DNA from: Paenibacillus_AR mesotrionivorans
GTDB lineage: Bacteria > Bacillota > Bacilli > Paenibacillales > NBRC-103111
Direction: 5' to 3'
Assembly (NCBI RefSeq): GCF_046098205.1
Contig: NZ_JBJURJ010000010.1
Span: 1 to 64,000, forward strand
DNA length: 64,000 nt
Every line of letters begins with the position of its first letter. Positions within the stretch are counted from its first letter, which is position 1. Under the pieces are notes generated by a model. The model saw only the letters and a list, made by a program, of their open reading frames with translations, did not search any database and was not told the origin of the DNA. The position numbers and the translations under genes are program-made. Positions 42,289 to 50,926 of this stretch are shown here, piece after piece.

Positions 42289-43669
42289 GAAGCTGCGGGA
42301 ATACACCAACACCGTCTGCAGTCAGATCCGCTGGAAAAAAGCCCGTGAAGCCGTATCGCAGGAAATCCACAGCCACCTCATGGACCAACGGGAGGCGTAC
42401 ATACAGGAAGGAGCTACGGAAGACAGAGCTACGGAACATGCCATTGCCGATATGGGCGATCCTGTAACTGTAGGAATACAGTTGGACCGTGTCCACCGGC
42501 CCAAACCCCAGTGGGGAATGCTGGGTGTGGTCTTCGTTATAGTGGTGGTGGGGATTATTCTTCAAGCGCTGGTACAAAATGATATCGCGACTCGGTTTCG
42601 TACCCCCATCATGGTGGGATATCAGTTTAAATTTGCTTTGATTGGCCTGGGCGTCTTTATAATCTTGTATCTTATCGACTTTTCCATCATCGGTAAATAT
42701 CCAAAAACTACCTACATAGCAATCCTTTGTTTGTTTTTAATATCTCTCTTTATATCTCCTCTAAGAGGAGGCGCCCCATATTACGCTACCTATTGCTCAC
42801 TGCTGTTTCCATTAGGCATCTCAGGTATGGTGTATGCCATGAGAGGAGAAGGATATTGGGGCATCACCGTTTGCGTAGGCGCCATTCTGTTCCCCGCCGC
42901 CTTAGCCTGGATGGTTCCTACGGTTGCCGGCTTTGTGCTGACTGTAACCTGCGGGATGGTGATCCTTGGAGTTGCTATCTCCAAAAATTGGTTCCAGGTT
43001 AACAAGCTTCGCAGTTATCTATGGGCCTATCTGCCCTTCTTGGGGGCGACGCTGCTGTTTGCTTCCACCCTTCTCCGCACCCCGTATAACATCGAGCGGC
43101 TGCGCAACTTCTTGCATCCCGAATCAGATCCTCTGGGAGGGGGTTATGTGGCGTTGGTGATGAGAAGCCTGCTGAAGAATGCCCAGCTATGGGGAAACGG
43201 TACCATGCCCCAGCAGTTTGCGGAAAGACAGTCCTTCCCGCTGCCTTCCATACACTCCGATCTGATGCTCACCTATCTGATTTTCAGACTAGGCTGGCTG
43301 CCCTTTGGGCTGATCGTTGCACTGCTTGTTCTCTTTATCGTCCACAGCTTCCGGCAATGCTGGCGCCAAAAGAGCGTATTAGGCCAACTGGTATCATACT
43401 CTGTTCTGTTGACCTTTGCTCTCCAAACATTCCATTACATTACGTATAATACGGGCATTTTGCTTTTTGCCCCATTGTCGCTGCCGCTCATTTCTTATGG
43501 TCTTGGGGGGATGGTCATAAACATGGGACTCCTCGGACTAATGCTGTCCGTCTTCCGGAACGGGAGTGCGGCCAGGGACCGCATGTTGTCTTCCTCTGCT
43601 CATCGGCCGTTCATTACGTGGCGGGAGCGGAAGCTGGTTATTGATTTTGGGAGAAAAAATGGGGAGTAA
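42275..43669 (+). CDS. FtsW/RodA/SpoVE-family protein with N-terminal HAAS domain
   Basis: The start at 42275 has AAGGTG upstream and lies within the end of padR. The 464-residue protein begins with a soluble HAAS/permease-prefactor domain of ~75 residues (KAREAVSQEIHSHLMDQREAY, ATEHAIADMGDP). About ten transmembrane segments of the SEDS family follow, including NAQLWGNGTMPQQF and PSIHSDLMLTYLIFRLGW. SEDS proteins polymerise peptidoglycan glycan strands. A PadR-controlled copy outside the division cluster suggests a condition-specific cell-wall enzyme. Confidence 0.88.
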   Translation: MPPIEKLREYTNTVCSQIRWKKAREAVSQEIHSHLMDQREAYIQEGATEDRATEHAIADMGDPVTVGIQLDRVHRPKPQWGMLGVVFVIVVVGIILQALVQNDIATRFRTPIMVGYQFKFALIGLGVFIILYLIDFSIIGKYPKTTYIAILCLFLISLFISPLRGGAPYYATYCSLLFPLGISGMVYAMRGEGYWGITVCVGAILFPAALAWMVPTVAGFVLTVTCGMVILGVAISKNWFQVNKLRSYLWAYLPFLGATLLFASTLLRTPYNIERLRNFLHPESDPLGGGYVALVMRSLLKNAQLWGNGTMPQQFAERQSFPLPSIHSDLMLTYLIFRLGWLPFGLIVALLVLFIVHSFRQCWRQKSVLGQLVSYSVLLTFALQTFHYITYNTGILLFAPLSLPLISYGLGGMVINMGLLGLMLSVFRNGSAARDRMLSSSAHRPFITWRERKLVIDFGRKNGE

Positions 43670-43699
43670 TGGTCTAAAAAAGGTAAAGGAGGAATTTCC

Positions 43700-44023
43700 A
43701 TGTTTGCCGTACTGTTGTTTGTTGCCGCGGGTTTGGCCGAAATTGGAGGAGGCTATTTGGTTTGGCTGTGGCTGAAGGAGTTCAAGCCCATGTGGTATGG
43801 CGTTCTGGGCGCCCTGATTTTGGTTTTGTATGGGGTCATCCCTACCCTGCAGAAATTCCCTTCCTTTGGCCGGGTCTATGCTGCTTATGGCGGAGTGTTC
43901 ATCATATTGGCCGTATTGTGGGGATGGCTGGTGGACAAAAAAACGCCCGATCTCTATGATTGGATCGGGGCAGCCATCTGTATGGCAGGAGTCTGGGTGA
44001 TGTTATGGGCGCCCCGGAGTTGA
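43700..44023 (+). CDS. ynfA: YnfA-family (UPF0060) membrane protein
   Basis: The 107-residue protein has four transmembrane segments and is related to small multidrug-resistance proteins. It begins LLFVAAGLAEIGGGYLVWLWLKE, the YnfA signature, and ends with the fourth helix GAAICMAGVWVMLWAPRS. AAAGGAGGAA precedes the ATG. It lies 30 bp after the FtsW-like gene and may share its transcript. Confidence 0.93.
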   Translation: MFAVLLFVAAGLAEIGGGYLVWLWLKEFKPMWYGVLGALILVLYGVIPTLQKFPSFGRVYAAYGGVFIILAVLWGWLVDKKTPDLYDWIGAAICMAGVWVMLWAPRS

Positions 44024-44043
44024 AGCAGGCAGGAGGCGGAGGC

Positions 44044-44709
44044 TTAATCCAGCTTCGGATAAGCATGATGCTCCCCCTCCTGGCTCAGCTCTGCGAATAA
44101 ATTGTTATCCGACGGTGTAATGGCATCCGCGGTGTCTCGGGAGGGTTTAGCCCCGGCCTGGGCTTCTGCCGCCAGGGCAGGGGGCTGCCCGATTCCGGCC
44201 ATCGCCGCATATTGGGACAGGAGGTTCTTCATCTGGCCGTAGGTGAGAGGCTGGGCATCCGGTATATACTCGTAGCCGATAAGACCGTTGGTTTCCATGG
44301 TTATCGTCTTCATATCCCCCATCCGGAAAATCCCCGTTTGCCGCAGCTTCATCTCCAACTGGTCCACCGTCATCCGGAGCTTGGCCAGCTCCTTCACCTG
44401 CATCTTGCCGTCCCGGATCAGGGTCACCGTTTTGCCGCGCATCAGCTTTTCAAAAAAATTCCACTTCAATTCCAACATCTCCAGTACCACCAGAATCGAG
44501 ATAAAGGTGGTGGCCGCCACCAACGCCATCCAGATGCTCTTATCGGCGATGGGCTGCACAATTACGGTACCGATGGAGATCATGATCACTGTTGTCGGAA
44601 TGGTCATTTGGGAAATGGACTTGCGCCCGGCGATCCGCAGCAGCACCATGGCCCCCAGAATAACCACACCCGACTTCCAAAACTCTCCCCACGTATCCAT
44701 CCAATTCAA
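44044..44709 (-). CDS. DUF421 (YetF/YdfR-like) membrane protein
   Basis: The start is TTG with CAGGAGTG upstream (an ATG three codons later is possible). The 221-residue protein has about three transmembrane segments (VVILGAMVLLRIAGRKSISQMTIPTTVIMISIGTVIVQP) and a soluble C-terminal DUF421 domain (MRGKTVTLIRDGKMQVKELAKLRMTVDQLEMKLRQTGI). A hydrophilic tail follows. The family is common in spore formers. Its molecular function is not clear. Confidence 0.9.
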   Translation of the reverse strand: MNWMDTWGEFWKSGVVILGAMVLLRIAGRKSISQMTIPTTVIMISIGTVIVQPIADKSIWMALVAATTFISILVVLEMLELKWNFFEKLMRGKTVTLIRDGKMQVKELAKLRMTVDQLEMKLRQTGIFRMGDMKTITMETNGLIGYEYIPDAQPLTYGQMKNLLSQYAAMAGIGQPPALAAEAQAGAKPSRDTADAITPSDNNLFAELSQEGEHHAYPKLD

Positions 44710-44776
44710 TCCGCCACACTCCTGTCTTCCCCAGTTTCTTCTAGTGTTCTTAGAGAGAAGGCAGGATATGCAGGAA

Positions 44777-45403
44777 TTACCGGATAAAATGGGTACGGAC
44801 CCGCGGTTCCGCTTCAGGAAGCCCCAGTTTTTCCTTGCCGGTCTCCACCACCTTCAGCAGCCAGGCCATGGCATTGGCATTTTTGCGGAGAGTCTGGATG
44901 CCTTCCCCGTCCTGCAGCACCTCGCCCTTCTCGCGTCCGTAAGCCACAGTCCAATATTGGGACGGAGGCAGAAGGGTTTCCGCCAGGTTCAGATAGTTGT
45001 TCAGCTGATGAACCACGTCTACCCCACCCGCCCGGCGGACCACGGACAGGGAGGTCGCCACCTTAAACCGGAAATACCCGGAGCTGGTGTAGAAGACCCG
45101 GTCCAGAAACGACTTCATGGTTCCGGCAATGCCTGCATAATACGTGGGAGAAGCCAGAATAAAACCGTCCGCCTCCCGCATTTTGGCTGCGATCTCATTG
45201 ACTGGATCCTTGGTGAAGGCGCAGGTATTCCCTTCGGATTTGGAGCAATAGCCGCAAGCAATGCAGCCATGAATATCCAGGTGGCCGATCTGGATGGTCT
45301 CCACCTCAATGCCCTCCTGCTCCAGTTCATGGGCCATGATCTCCAGAGCCTGCGCCGTGTTCCCGTTTTTGCGGGGGCTTCCGTTAATGGCGATAATTTT
45401 CAT
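44777..45403 (-). CDS. Flavodoxin-family NAD(P)H-dependent FMN oxidoreductase
   Basis: The start at 45403 has AAGGAGGGA upstream; the longer frame lacks a site. The 208-residue protein begins MKIIAINGSPRKNGNTAQAL, the FMN-phosphate-binding loop of the NADPH-dependent FMN reductase family, and later has ADGFILASPTYYAGIAGTMKSFLDRVFYTS. CGYCSKSEGNTCAF may hold a metal or disulfide. It should reduce quinones or other small acceptors in the cytoplasm. Confidence 0.9.
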   Translation of the reverse strand: MKIIAINGSPRKNGNTAQALEIMAHELEQEGIEVETIQIGHLDIHGCIACGYCSKSEGNTCAFTKDPVNEIAAKMREADGFILASPTYYAGIAGTMKSFLDRVFYTSSGYFRFKVATSLSVVRRAGGVDVVHQLNNYLNLAETLLPPSQYWTVAYGREKGEVLQDGEGIQTLRKNANAMAWLLKVVETGKEKLGLPEAEPRVRTHFIR

Positions 45404-45458
45404 TATGGGTCCCTCCTTGCGTTCTGGGACCAGTATAAACCCACTGCTTGGCGTGGAG

Positions 45459-46007
45459 TCAAAGGTATTTTTCGTGTCGCCGGATATACCGGTAGGCCCC
45501 ATAACCGAGAAGGCCGAATAAGCACAGCGCTCCGCCGGTAATCATCCACACCCTTCGACCGGACGACTCGGAGACTTCAGTCAGAGGAATTTCCTTCCCC
45601 TTCAAAAAAGCAAGCTCCCAGTCAGTCATATTCTCCTGCGGGGATAGGGGAGAGCAAATGGGATACTCCCAGCCGGCTTCCGTTTTATTCAGGAAAAATA
45701 GATAGTTTTGCCCCTCCTGGCTTGGCTCCCCCCAGAATGGAAGTCCTCTGATGGAAAGACGGGAATCGGTTACTCCTTTATAACTTTGAAGCACCCGAAC
45801 CTGAACGCTCGGGGGATCATCCTCTGTACGGGTCGCCTTCATTAATCTGGCAAGGATCACACCGTCATACTTCTCGTAGTTCATCTCGATGGAAAGAATC
45901 ATCGAACAGCTGAGGGCAGACGCAAAACGGGGAGGCTGAGAGGATAGAATGGCCAATACTCCGGCCGTGATGAGCAATGCTTTTATCCATCTTTTCACGG
46001 TCATCAT
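45459..46007 (-). CDS. Membrane-anchored NTR/TIMP-like protein 1
   Basis: The 182-residue protein has an N-terminal signal segment (WIKALLITAGVLAILSS), an external domain with conserved Cys (ALSCSMILSI..., PICSPLSP) and VQVRVLQSYKGV, and a C-terminal transmembrane helix (MITGGALCLFGLLGYGAYRYI) with a basic tail. The domain pattern (early Cys, YEKYDGVILARL, YLFFLN) resembles bacterial TIMP/NTR-like domains, though this is not certain. It follows its paralogue by 6 bp. The function is unknown. Confidence 0.75.
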   Translation of the reverse strand: MMTVKRWIKALLITAGVLAILSSQPPRFASALSCSMILSIEMNYEKYDGVILARLMKATRTEDDPPSVQVRVLQSYKGVTDSRLSIRGLPFWGEPSQEGQNYLFFLNKTEAGWEYPICSPLSPQENMTDWELAFLKGKEIPLTEVSESSGRRVWMITGGALCLFGLLGYGAYRYIRRHEKYL

Positions 46008-46013
46008 CCTCTG

Positions 46014-46565
46014 TTACCTCCTCCGCCTGGTAAACCGGTAGGCCCCATAACCCAGAAGGCCGAATAAGCCCAGCGCTCCGCCGGTTAGCTGCCATACCCT
46101 TCCGCCGGAAGGCCCGGAGGACTCGGGAACTCCATTCAGAGGAATTTCCTTCCCCTTCAAAAAGGCCAGCTCCTTCACTGCCTCCGCCTCTTTGCGTGTA
46201 GGAGAACAAAGCGGATTCTCCCAGCCGGCATCACCTTTCCTGAGAAAAAACAAGTAGGTTTGCCCCTTCTCGCTTGGTCCCCAATAAGAGCCGTACACGG
46301 GACTTTCGCCAAAGGAAAAGTGGTTATCGGTCACCCCTTTGTAGCTTTTGAGCACCCGGACTTGAACGATCGTGTTGTCCTCCGCGCGGGCCACCTTCTC
46401 CACCTTGGCAAGAACGATACCATCGCTTCGCTCATAGAGCACATCAATGGGGTTAGGCGGTGCACAGAGAAGTGCAAAGGCGTTACGGGGATGCTGCAGG
46501 AATAGAACAGCAAATAATCCGGCTGCGATGAGCAGCGCTTTTATCCAGCTTTTCACGGTCAACAC
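46014..46565 (-). CDS. Membrane-anchored NTR/TIMP-like protein 2
   Basis: The 183-residue paralogue of the next protein has the same layout: a signal segment (WIKALLIAAGLFAVLFL), an early LLCAPPNPIDVLYERSDGIVLAKV, VQVRVLKSYKGVTDNHFSF, a second Cys in PLCSPTRKE, and a C-terminal transmembrane helix (GALGLFGLLGYGAYRF) ending in Arg-rich residues. The pair arose by tandem duplication. The external domain resembles TIMP/NTR-like domains of bacteria. The role is unknown. Confidence 0.78.
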   Translation of the reverse strand: MLTVKSWIKALLIAAGLFAVLFLQHPRNAFALLCAPPNPIDVLYERSDGIVLAKVEKVARAEDNTIVQVRVLKSYKGVTDNHFSFGESPVYGSYWGPSEKGQTYLFFLRKGDAGWENPLCSPTRKEAEAVKELAFLKGKEIPLNGVPESSGPSGGRVWQLTGGALGLFGLLGYGAYRFTRRRR

Positions 46566-46612
46566 CTTCCTTTCCCATACAGACGGAAGGACGAATCCAG
46601 ATGTTCCATATT

Positions 46613-48118
46613 TTAGACGATCAACCCATTTTCTTTTTGGTATCGCAGGCTCCCATCGGATAATACTTCATCCAGTGTATAGCCGTTTTTCTCCAGAATA
46701 CGGGCGGAGGGGAGGTTAGCCGGGTTCACGCAGGCATACAGCTTACGGAGCTGCAGCGTACCGAATGCAAAATTGTCCACCAATGCCACACATTCCGTGC
46801 CATAACCCTGGGCCCAGTATCCTTTGTCAAATACGTATCCGATTTCCGCATGGCCCGCCTCATCATCCATATTGAACAGCATTGCGTTTCCGATAACAGC
46901 CCCTGTTGCCTTCAAAACCACGGCCGCATACAAATGGGTGCCTGCCTCCTCCCGTGCCAGCAAGGCTCCGATATGCCCGCGGGTATCCTCCATGGTGTGC
47001 ATCAGCCTCCAGCCGATAAACCGGGACACCTCTCCATCGGACAAATAAGCAAGCATCTCCGCCGCATCGTCCATGGTGATGGTCCTCAGTTGAAGCCTAG
47101 TGCCTTCCAGGGAATGAAAGAGGTTTTTGTTCATATTCATAATGGCTTTGATCAACAGCTCCTCCTTCAACTGCTTGGGCAGTTCATATCGTTGGTCCTG
47201 CAAAGCATCCGGGTTGATCTCCACCCTTTTGCCTGCAGCCTCTTCCTTCTCGGCGAAACGAACCAGCGTCTCCACAGGGCTGGCCGGTTCACTTAGAAGC
47301 ATGGTTTTTAATTGGGCCAATAGCTCAGGCTGGTTCAATTCCTGGAATTGCAGCCGTCCGTAAGTGCAGGCAGCCTGCGATTCATAGCTGTTTCGTTGGT
47401 TGATGATTTCCCAACCGGGCCATACTGCCTTGAGCCTCGGGGTTAATGCCGGATCGGGCTCTGCATGCCACACCTGCAGTTTTTCCCCCTTCACATCAAT
47501 ATGGAAGCCACCCACAGGGAATCGATCCGACCATTCCTTTAAGTCAAGACTAGATAGGCCATAGGATTTCTCTATTCCGTCCAAGAGCCGGGGACCTCGC
47601 GTCAAAAAATTCTCCAGTTCCCCCTCTAAAGGGAAGATCAGCAATTCCTGCTCGGAGAATGCAACACTTGCCACCAGGTCAACCCATTTTTTCTCCTCAG
47701 GAGGTGCCAGACTTACCTCATGCCGTGACGCTTCACGGACGGACAAAACCTTATCGGTCGGATACCCGACATATGCCGCCAGATCCGCGATCCCTTCGTG
47801 AGCCCAACGAATTTCCCACCCCGGCCAGTTATTCTTCATCAGCCCCAACAATACATTCCGCAGGGGTACATCGTACAAGATATCCTCCCCTCCGTAAAAC
47901 AGCAGCACTCTGCGCTCCAGATCAAGGACGGCTCCGCCCTCCGCCCATTTATCATCCAACCATCCGGATTCATCGACTCGCTTCTGAAGCTCAATAAACC
48001 GTATGGCATATTGCTCGCCCCAGAACAAGCTTACCGGCAGAGTGTACGCGCACCAGTGGCTGTAATACAGCGTATAGGATTGATTTCTGACGATCAGTAG
48101 ATTGGCCCTCTGCCCCAT
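46613..48118 (-). CDS. MGQRAN-type domain fused to GNAT acetyltransferase
   Basis: The start at 48118 is preferred because GGAGG lies 9 bp upstream; upstream ATGs lack a site. The 501-residue protein has a ~340-residue N-terminal part of unknown function. It begins MGQRANLLIVRNQSYTLYYS and contains FWGEQYAIRFI, with Trp-rich repeats (NNWPGWEIRWAHEG, KAVWPGWEIINQRN) that suggest an internal duplication. A RimJ/RimL-like GNAT domain follows at about 345-501 (TRLQLRTITMDDAAEML, GYWAQGYGTECVALV). The acceptor is unknown. Confidence 0.8.
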   Translation of the reverse strand: MGQRANLLIVRNQSYTLYYSHWCAYTLPVSLFWGEQYAIRFIELQKRVDESGWLDDKWAEGGAVLDLERRVLLFYGGEDILYDVPLRNVLLGLMKNNWPGWEIRWAHEGIADLAAYVGYPTDKVLSVREASRHEVSLAPPEEKKWVDLVASVAFSEQELLIFPLEGELENFLTRGPRLLDGIEKSYGLSSLDLKEWSDRFPVGGFHIDVKGEKLQVWHAEPDPALTPRLKAVWPGWEIINQRNSYESQAACTYGRLQFQELNQPELLAQLKTMLLSEPASPVETLVRFAEKEEAAGKRVEINPDALQDQRYELPKQLKEELLIKAIMNMNKNLFHSLEGTRLQLRTITMDDAAEMLAYLSDGEVSRFIGWRLMHTMEDTRGHIGALLAREEAGTHLYAAVVLKATGAVIGNAMLFNMDDEAGHAEIGYVFDKGYWAQGYGTECVALVDNFAFGTLQLRKLYACVNPANLPSARILEKNGYTLDEVLSDGSLRYQKENGLIV

Positions 48119-48343
48119 TGGTGCCGGCCTCCATTTCTTTGGATTGCCTTCCATTTGCCCAGATGCTCTGATAGAATGAAGCACATAATGCTGTATGTGA
48201 CTGGCGAAAAAGTGGAATCAACCACAGGGAAGCATACAGCGGATCATTCCGTTCGCCTGGGAAAAGGATCTGTGGCGCTTATTCATAAGCTGCCGTGGAT
48301 GCTTTTTTTGCTTTTTAATCCTATTTGTATGGAGGGAATGCCG

Positions 48344-49204
48344 ATGGTTAAACTTTTAAAAGCCAAGGAAGCGGCGGAGCAGGTATACGATTCAGTTAGA
48401 AGCAAAGTGGAGAGGTTAAAGAAGGAGGATGTTCACCCCCACATGGCAGCGGTACTGGTGGAGGGTGACCCCGCCTCTCTCTACTACGCCCAGGCCAAAC
48501 AAAAAACTGCGGAAAAGCTGGGGGTGGCGTTTTCGCTCCATACCCTCCCGTCTCACACCCCGGAAAATGAAATCCTTCAGCTTATCACCCGTCTGAATGA
48601 TGACCCTTCCGTTCACGGGATCATGCTGGAGCTGCCTCTGCCCGGGCATCTTCAGGCAGGCTGCATTACAGCTGCCATCTCCACGTTGAAGGATATCGAC
48701 GGTGTGACTCCCGCCAACAAGCTGGCTGTGGTTACAGGGGAAGCGGGACTTTATCCGGCAACTCCCCAAGCCTGTATTCAATTGCTGAAGCATTACGGAT
48801 ACAACCTTGAGGGTAAAAAGGTGACTTTGGTGGGAAGGGGACAAACCGTAGGCCTTCCCCTGTTCCATATGCTGCAGCGGGAAAATGCCACGGTAACGGT
48901 ATGCCACTCCCGCACACCGGATCTGGCCTTTCATTTGGGTCATGCAGAAATTGCCTTTGTTGCCGTAGGCCGGCTCCATGTGGTGAAGGGGGCGATGGTG
49001 CACGCCGATCTGACTCTTATCGATGCAGGAATCAATGAAACGGAGGAGGGAAAAATCGCAGGCGACGTATCTCCCGAAGCAGCAATGGTTGCTGCGGCCC
49101 TGTCCCCGGTTCCGGGCGGAGTAGGAACCCTGACAACCGCGATCCTGTTTCAAAACCTGATGAAGGCCATTTCTCTTCAATCCAAGGAGGCGCATAGAAA
49201 ATGA
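48344..49204 (+). CDS. folD: Bifunctional methylene-THF dehydrogenase/cyclohydrolase FolD
   Basis: The ATG at 48344 is chosen because GGAGGG (48331-48336) is 7 bp upstream; upstream ATGs are too close or lack a site. The 286-residue protein matches FolD: AAVLVEGDPASLYYAQAKQK with the catalytic Tyr-Lys region, GIMLELPLPGH, PATPQACIQLLKHYG and the Rossmann VTLVGRGQTVGLP, then PVPGGVGTLTTAIL. It interconverts 5,10-methylene-, methenyl- and 10-formyl-THF. It overlaps the cyclodeaminase gene by 4 bp. Confidence 0.95.
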   Translation: MVKLLKAKEAAEQVYDSVRSKVERLKKEDVHPHMAAVLVEGDPASLYYAQAKQKTAEKLGVAFSLHTLPSHTPENEILQLITRLNDDPSVHGIMLELPLPGHLQAGCITAAISTLKDIDGVTPANKLAVVTGEAGLYPATPQACIQLLKHYGYNLEGKKVTLVGRGQTVGLPLFHMLQRENATVTVCHSRTPDLAFHLGHAEIAFVAVGRLHVVKGAMVHADLTLIDAGINETEEGKIAGDVSPEAAMVAAALSPVPGGVGTLTTAILFQNLMKAISLQSKEAHRK

Positions 49205-49836
49205 GCAATCCTATATGGGATCAAAGCATCCGGAATTTTTTGGAGCAGGCGGGAAGCTCCAGCCCTACACCCGGTGGAGGAAGCGCCGCCGCCGTTGCCG
49301 CTGCACTGGGGGCAGCCATGACCTCCATGGCAGGCAGCTTGTCCCAAGGTGAAAAATTCGCTGCGTTCCAGCCCCAGATTACCCAAGTCCTTCAGGAAAT
49401 GAAGGAGCTGACCGGCGAATGTGAAAGGCTGCTGCAAGCGGACATCGCTTCTTTTGATCAGTACATGGATGCCCTGAAGCTCCCCAAACAGACAGATGAG
49501 GAAAAACAGTACCGCAAAAATACGCTGCACCATGCCATTCTGCAAGCCATCGCCGTTCCCCTCCGCCTGATCACGGTGTGCCGAACGGGTATGGCCCATG
49601 CCCGCAGCATTGCTGAAATCTCCAACAAAAACGTCATCTCCGATCTGGGTATTGGAATCATCCTGCTGGAGGCGGCTGCACAATCCGCCTTGCTCACAGT
49701 AGAAATTAACCTGGCCTCGCTGAAGGACCCGGAACAGGTCCGGCCTTACCGGGAGGAGCTTTCCGCCCTGATGGAGGAAATCTATGAATTGAAAAGCTCC
49801 ACCTTACAGATTGTCCACACCAGAATCTCAGAGTAA
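49201..49836 (+). CDS. Cyclodeaminase/cyclohydrolase (FchA/FTCD-C type)
   Basis: The 211-residue all-helical protein of the formiminotransferase-cyclodeaminase C-terminal family has SSSPTPGGGSAAAVAAALGAAMTSM (split family motif, residues ~16-40) and DLGIGIILLEAAAQSALL. The family makes methenyl-THF from formimino-THF or hydrolyses methenyl-THF. Coupling to folD by a 4-bp overlap supports a role in one-carbon folate metabolism. It converges on the Gfo/Idh/MocA gene with a 9-bp overlap. Confidence 0.92.
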   Translation: MSNPIWDQSIRNFLEQAGSSSPTPGGGSAAAVAAALGAAMTSMAGSLSQGEKFAAFQPQITQVLQEMKELTGECERLLQADIASFDQYMDALKLPKQTDEEKQYRKNTLHHAILQAIAVPLRLITVCRTGMAHARSIAEISNKNVISDLGIGIILLEAAAQSALLTVEINLASLKDPEQVRPYREELSALMEEIYELKSSTLQIVHTRISE

Positions 49837-50805
49837 CTGCGGCCGTGTTTCCCCAATCCGGTCAAACAGCCGTGCACACTGCAGGGTCAGCTCATGAGGC
49901 ACGGTGGAGCTTTCGATTTGGCCGTTCCGGATACATTGCATGGCTTCTTGGATTTGGTAGACAAAGCCGTTTTGGGTTTGTTCGTCCTTATAATGGATGT
50001 GAGGCTCCTGTTGGTTCGTATACAAAAGGGCTTCTGAGGCAAAATGGGGGCGGGGAACGACGATTTTGCCGCTGTCGCCATAGATCACCAGACCCTGCCC
50101 CTGGTCCAAAGCGCTTACAATGCTGGTGCGCAGGGAAGCCAACAAATGCGAATAACGCAGGATGATATGATTGGTCACATCCACGCCGGTATCCGCCCAA
50201 ATGGCAGCCACCTGCATATCTTCGATAGGGGCAGCCACCATGTATGTAGCGATTTCGTAGGCATACACCGTAATATCATAAGCGGCTCCGCCGCCCAGCT
50301 CGGGGTTAAAATAACGGTTGGTCTTGTCAGCCGGCGCCACGAATCCGATGGCCAAATCCAAAGATTGGGGTTTGCCGATGAGTCCTTCGGTAAGCCACTG
50401 CTTGGCCTGGTTGACGGCAGGCAAAAATCGGCTCCACATAGCCTCCATAACAAATACATTCAGTTCTTTGGCCCGGGCAAATACCGTCTCCGCCTGCGCA
50501 CTGCTCACAAACATGGCTTTTTCACAAAGCACCGGCACCCGGTGGTCCAGGCAAAGCATACATAACTCATAATGAGCATCTGTTGTGGCTGCGATGTAGA
50601 CGCAGTCCGGCTTCTCCCGGACCAGCATCTGCTCATAGCTGTCATACGCGGAAGGGATACCCTGCTCCGCTGCAAACTCCGTGGCCCGTTCCAAAGATTT
50701 GCTGGATACCGCCGTTACCTTGCAGCCCTCAATAAGCTTTACCGCGGCGCAAAATTTCTTGGCAATTTTCCCGGCGCCCATAATTCCGAATGTAAATGTT
50801 CCCAT
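49828..50805 (-). CDS. Gfo/Idh/MocA-family oxidoreductase
   Basis: The start at 50805 has AAAGGAGAAA upstream. The 325-residue protein has an N-terminal Rossmann fold (TFGIMGAGKIAKKFCAAV, residues ~4-21) with CVYIAATTDAHYELCMLCLDHRVPVLCEKAM, which carries the family's EK(P/A) signature. A C-terminal alpha/beta domain binds the substrate (VMEAMWSRFLPAVNQAK). It oxidises or reduces a sugar or polyol using NAD(P). The substrate is not evident. Confidence 0.92.
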   Translation of the reverse strand: MGTFTFGIMGAGKIAKKFCAAVKLIEGCKVTAVSSKSLERATEFAAEQGIPSAYDSYEQMLVREKPDCVYIAATTDAHYELCMLCLDHRVPVLCEKAMFVSSAQAETVFARAKELNVFVMEAMWSRFLPAVNQAKQWLTEGLIGKPQSLDLAIGFVAPADKTNRYFNPELGGGAAYDITVYAYEIATYMVAAPIEDMQVAAIWADTGVDVTNHIILRYSHLLASLRTSIVSALDQGQGLVIYGDSGKIVVPRPHFASEALLYTNQQEPHIHYKDEQTQNGFVYQIQEAMQCIRNGQIESSTVPHELTLQCARLFDRIGETRPQLL

Positions 50806-50926
50806 ACGTTTCTCCTTTGTCTCCATGTATTGGAAATCCCTGATATGCTTCATTGTGGCATATTGGTATACTATTGGGAAGAGGAAAAAAGGGCGGCTTT
50901 AAGCCCGCCCACGGAAAGGTGAGCGT

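Noticed and set aside
44288..45541. A 417-codon plus-strand frame crossing two genes
   Set aside because: It runs opposite both the DUF421 and flavodoxin-family genes, each of which has a ribosome site and family motifs.
48155..48343. Extended N-terminus for FolD or a riboswitch upstream of it
   Set aside because: The upstream codons overlap the 5' end of the GNAT fusion gene on the other strand and lack a ribosome site. No folate-riboswitch-like structure was recognised.
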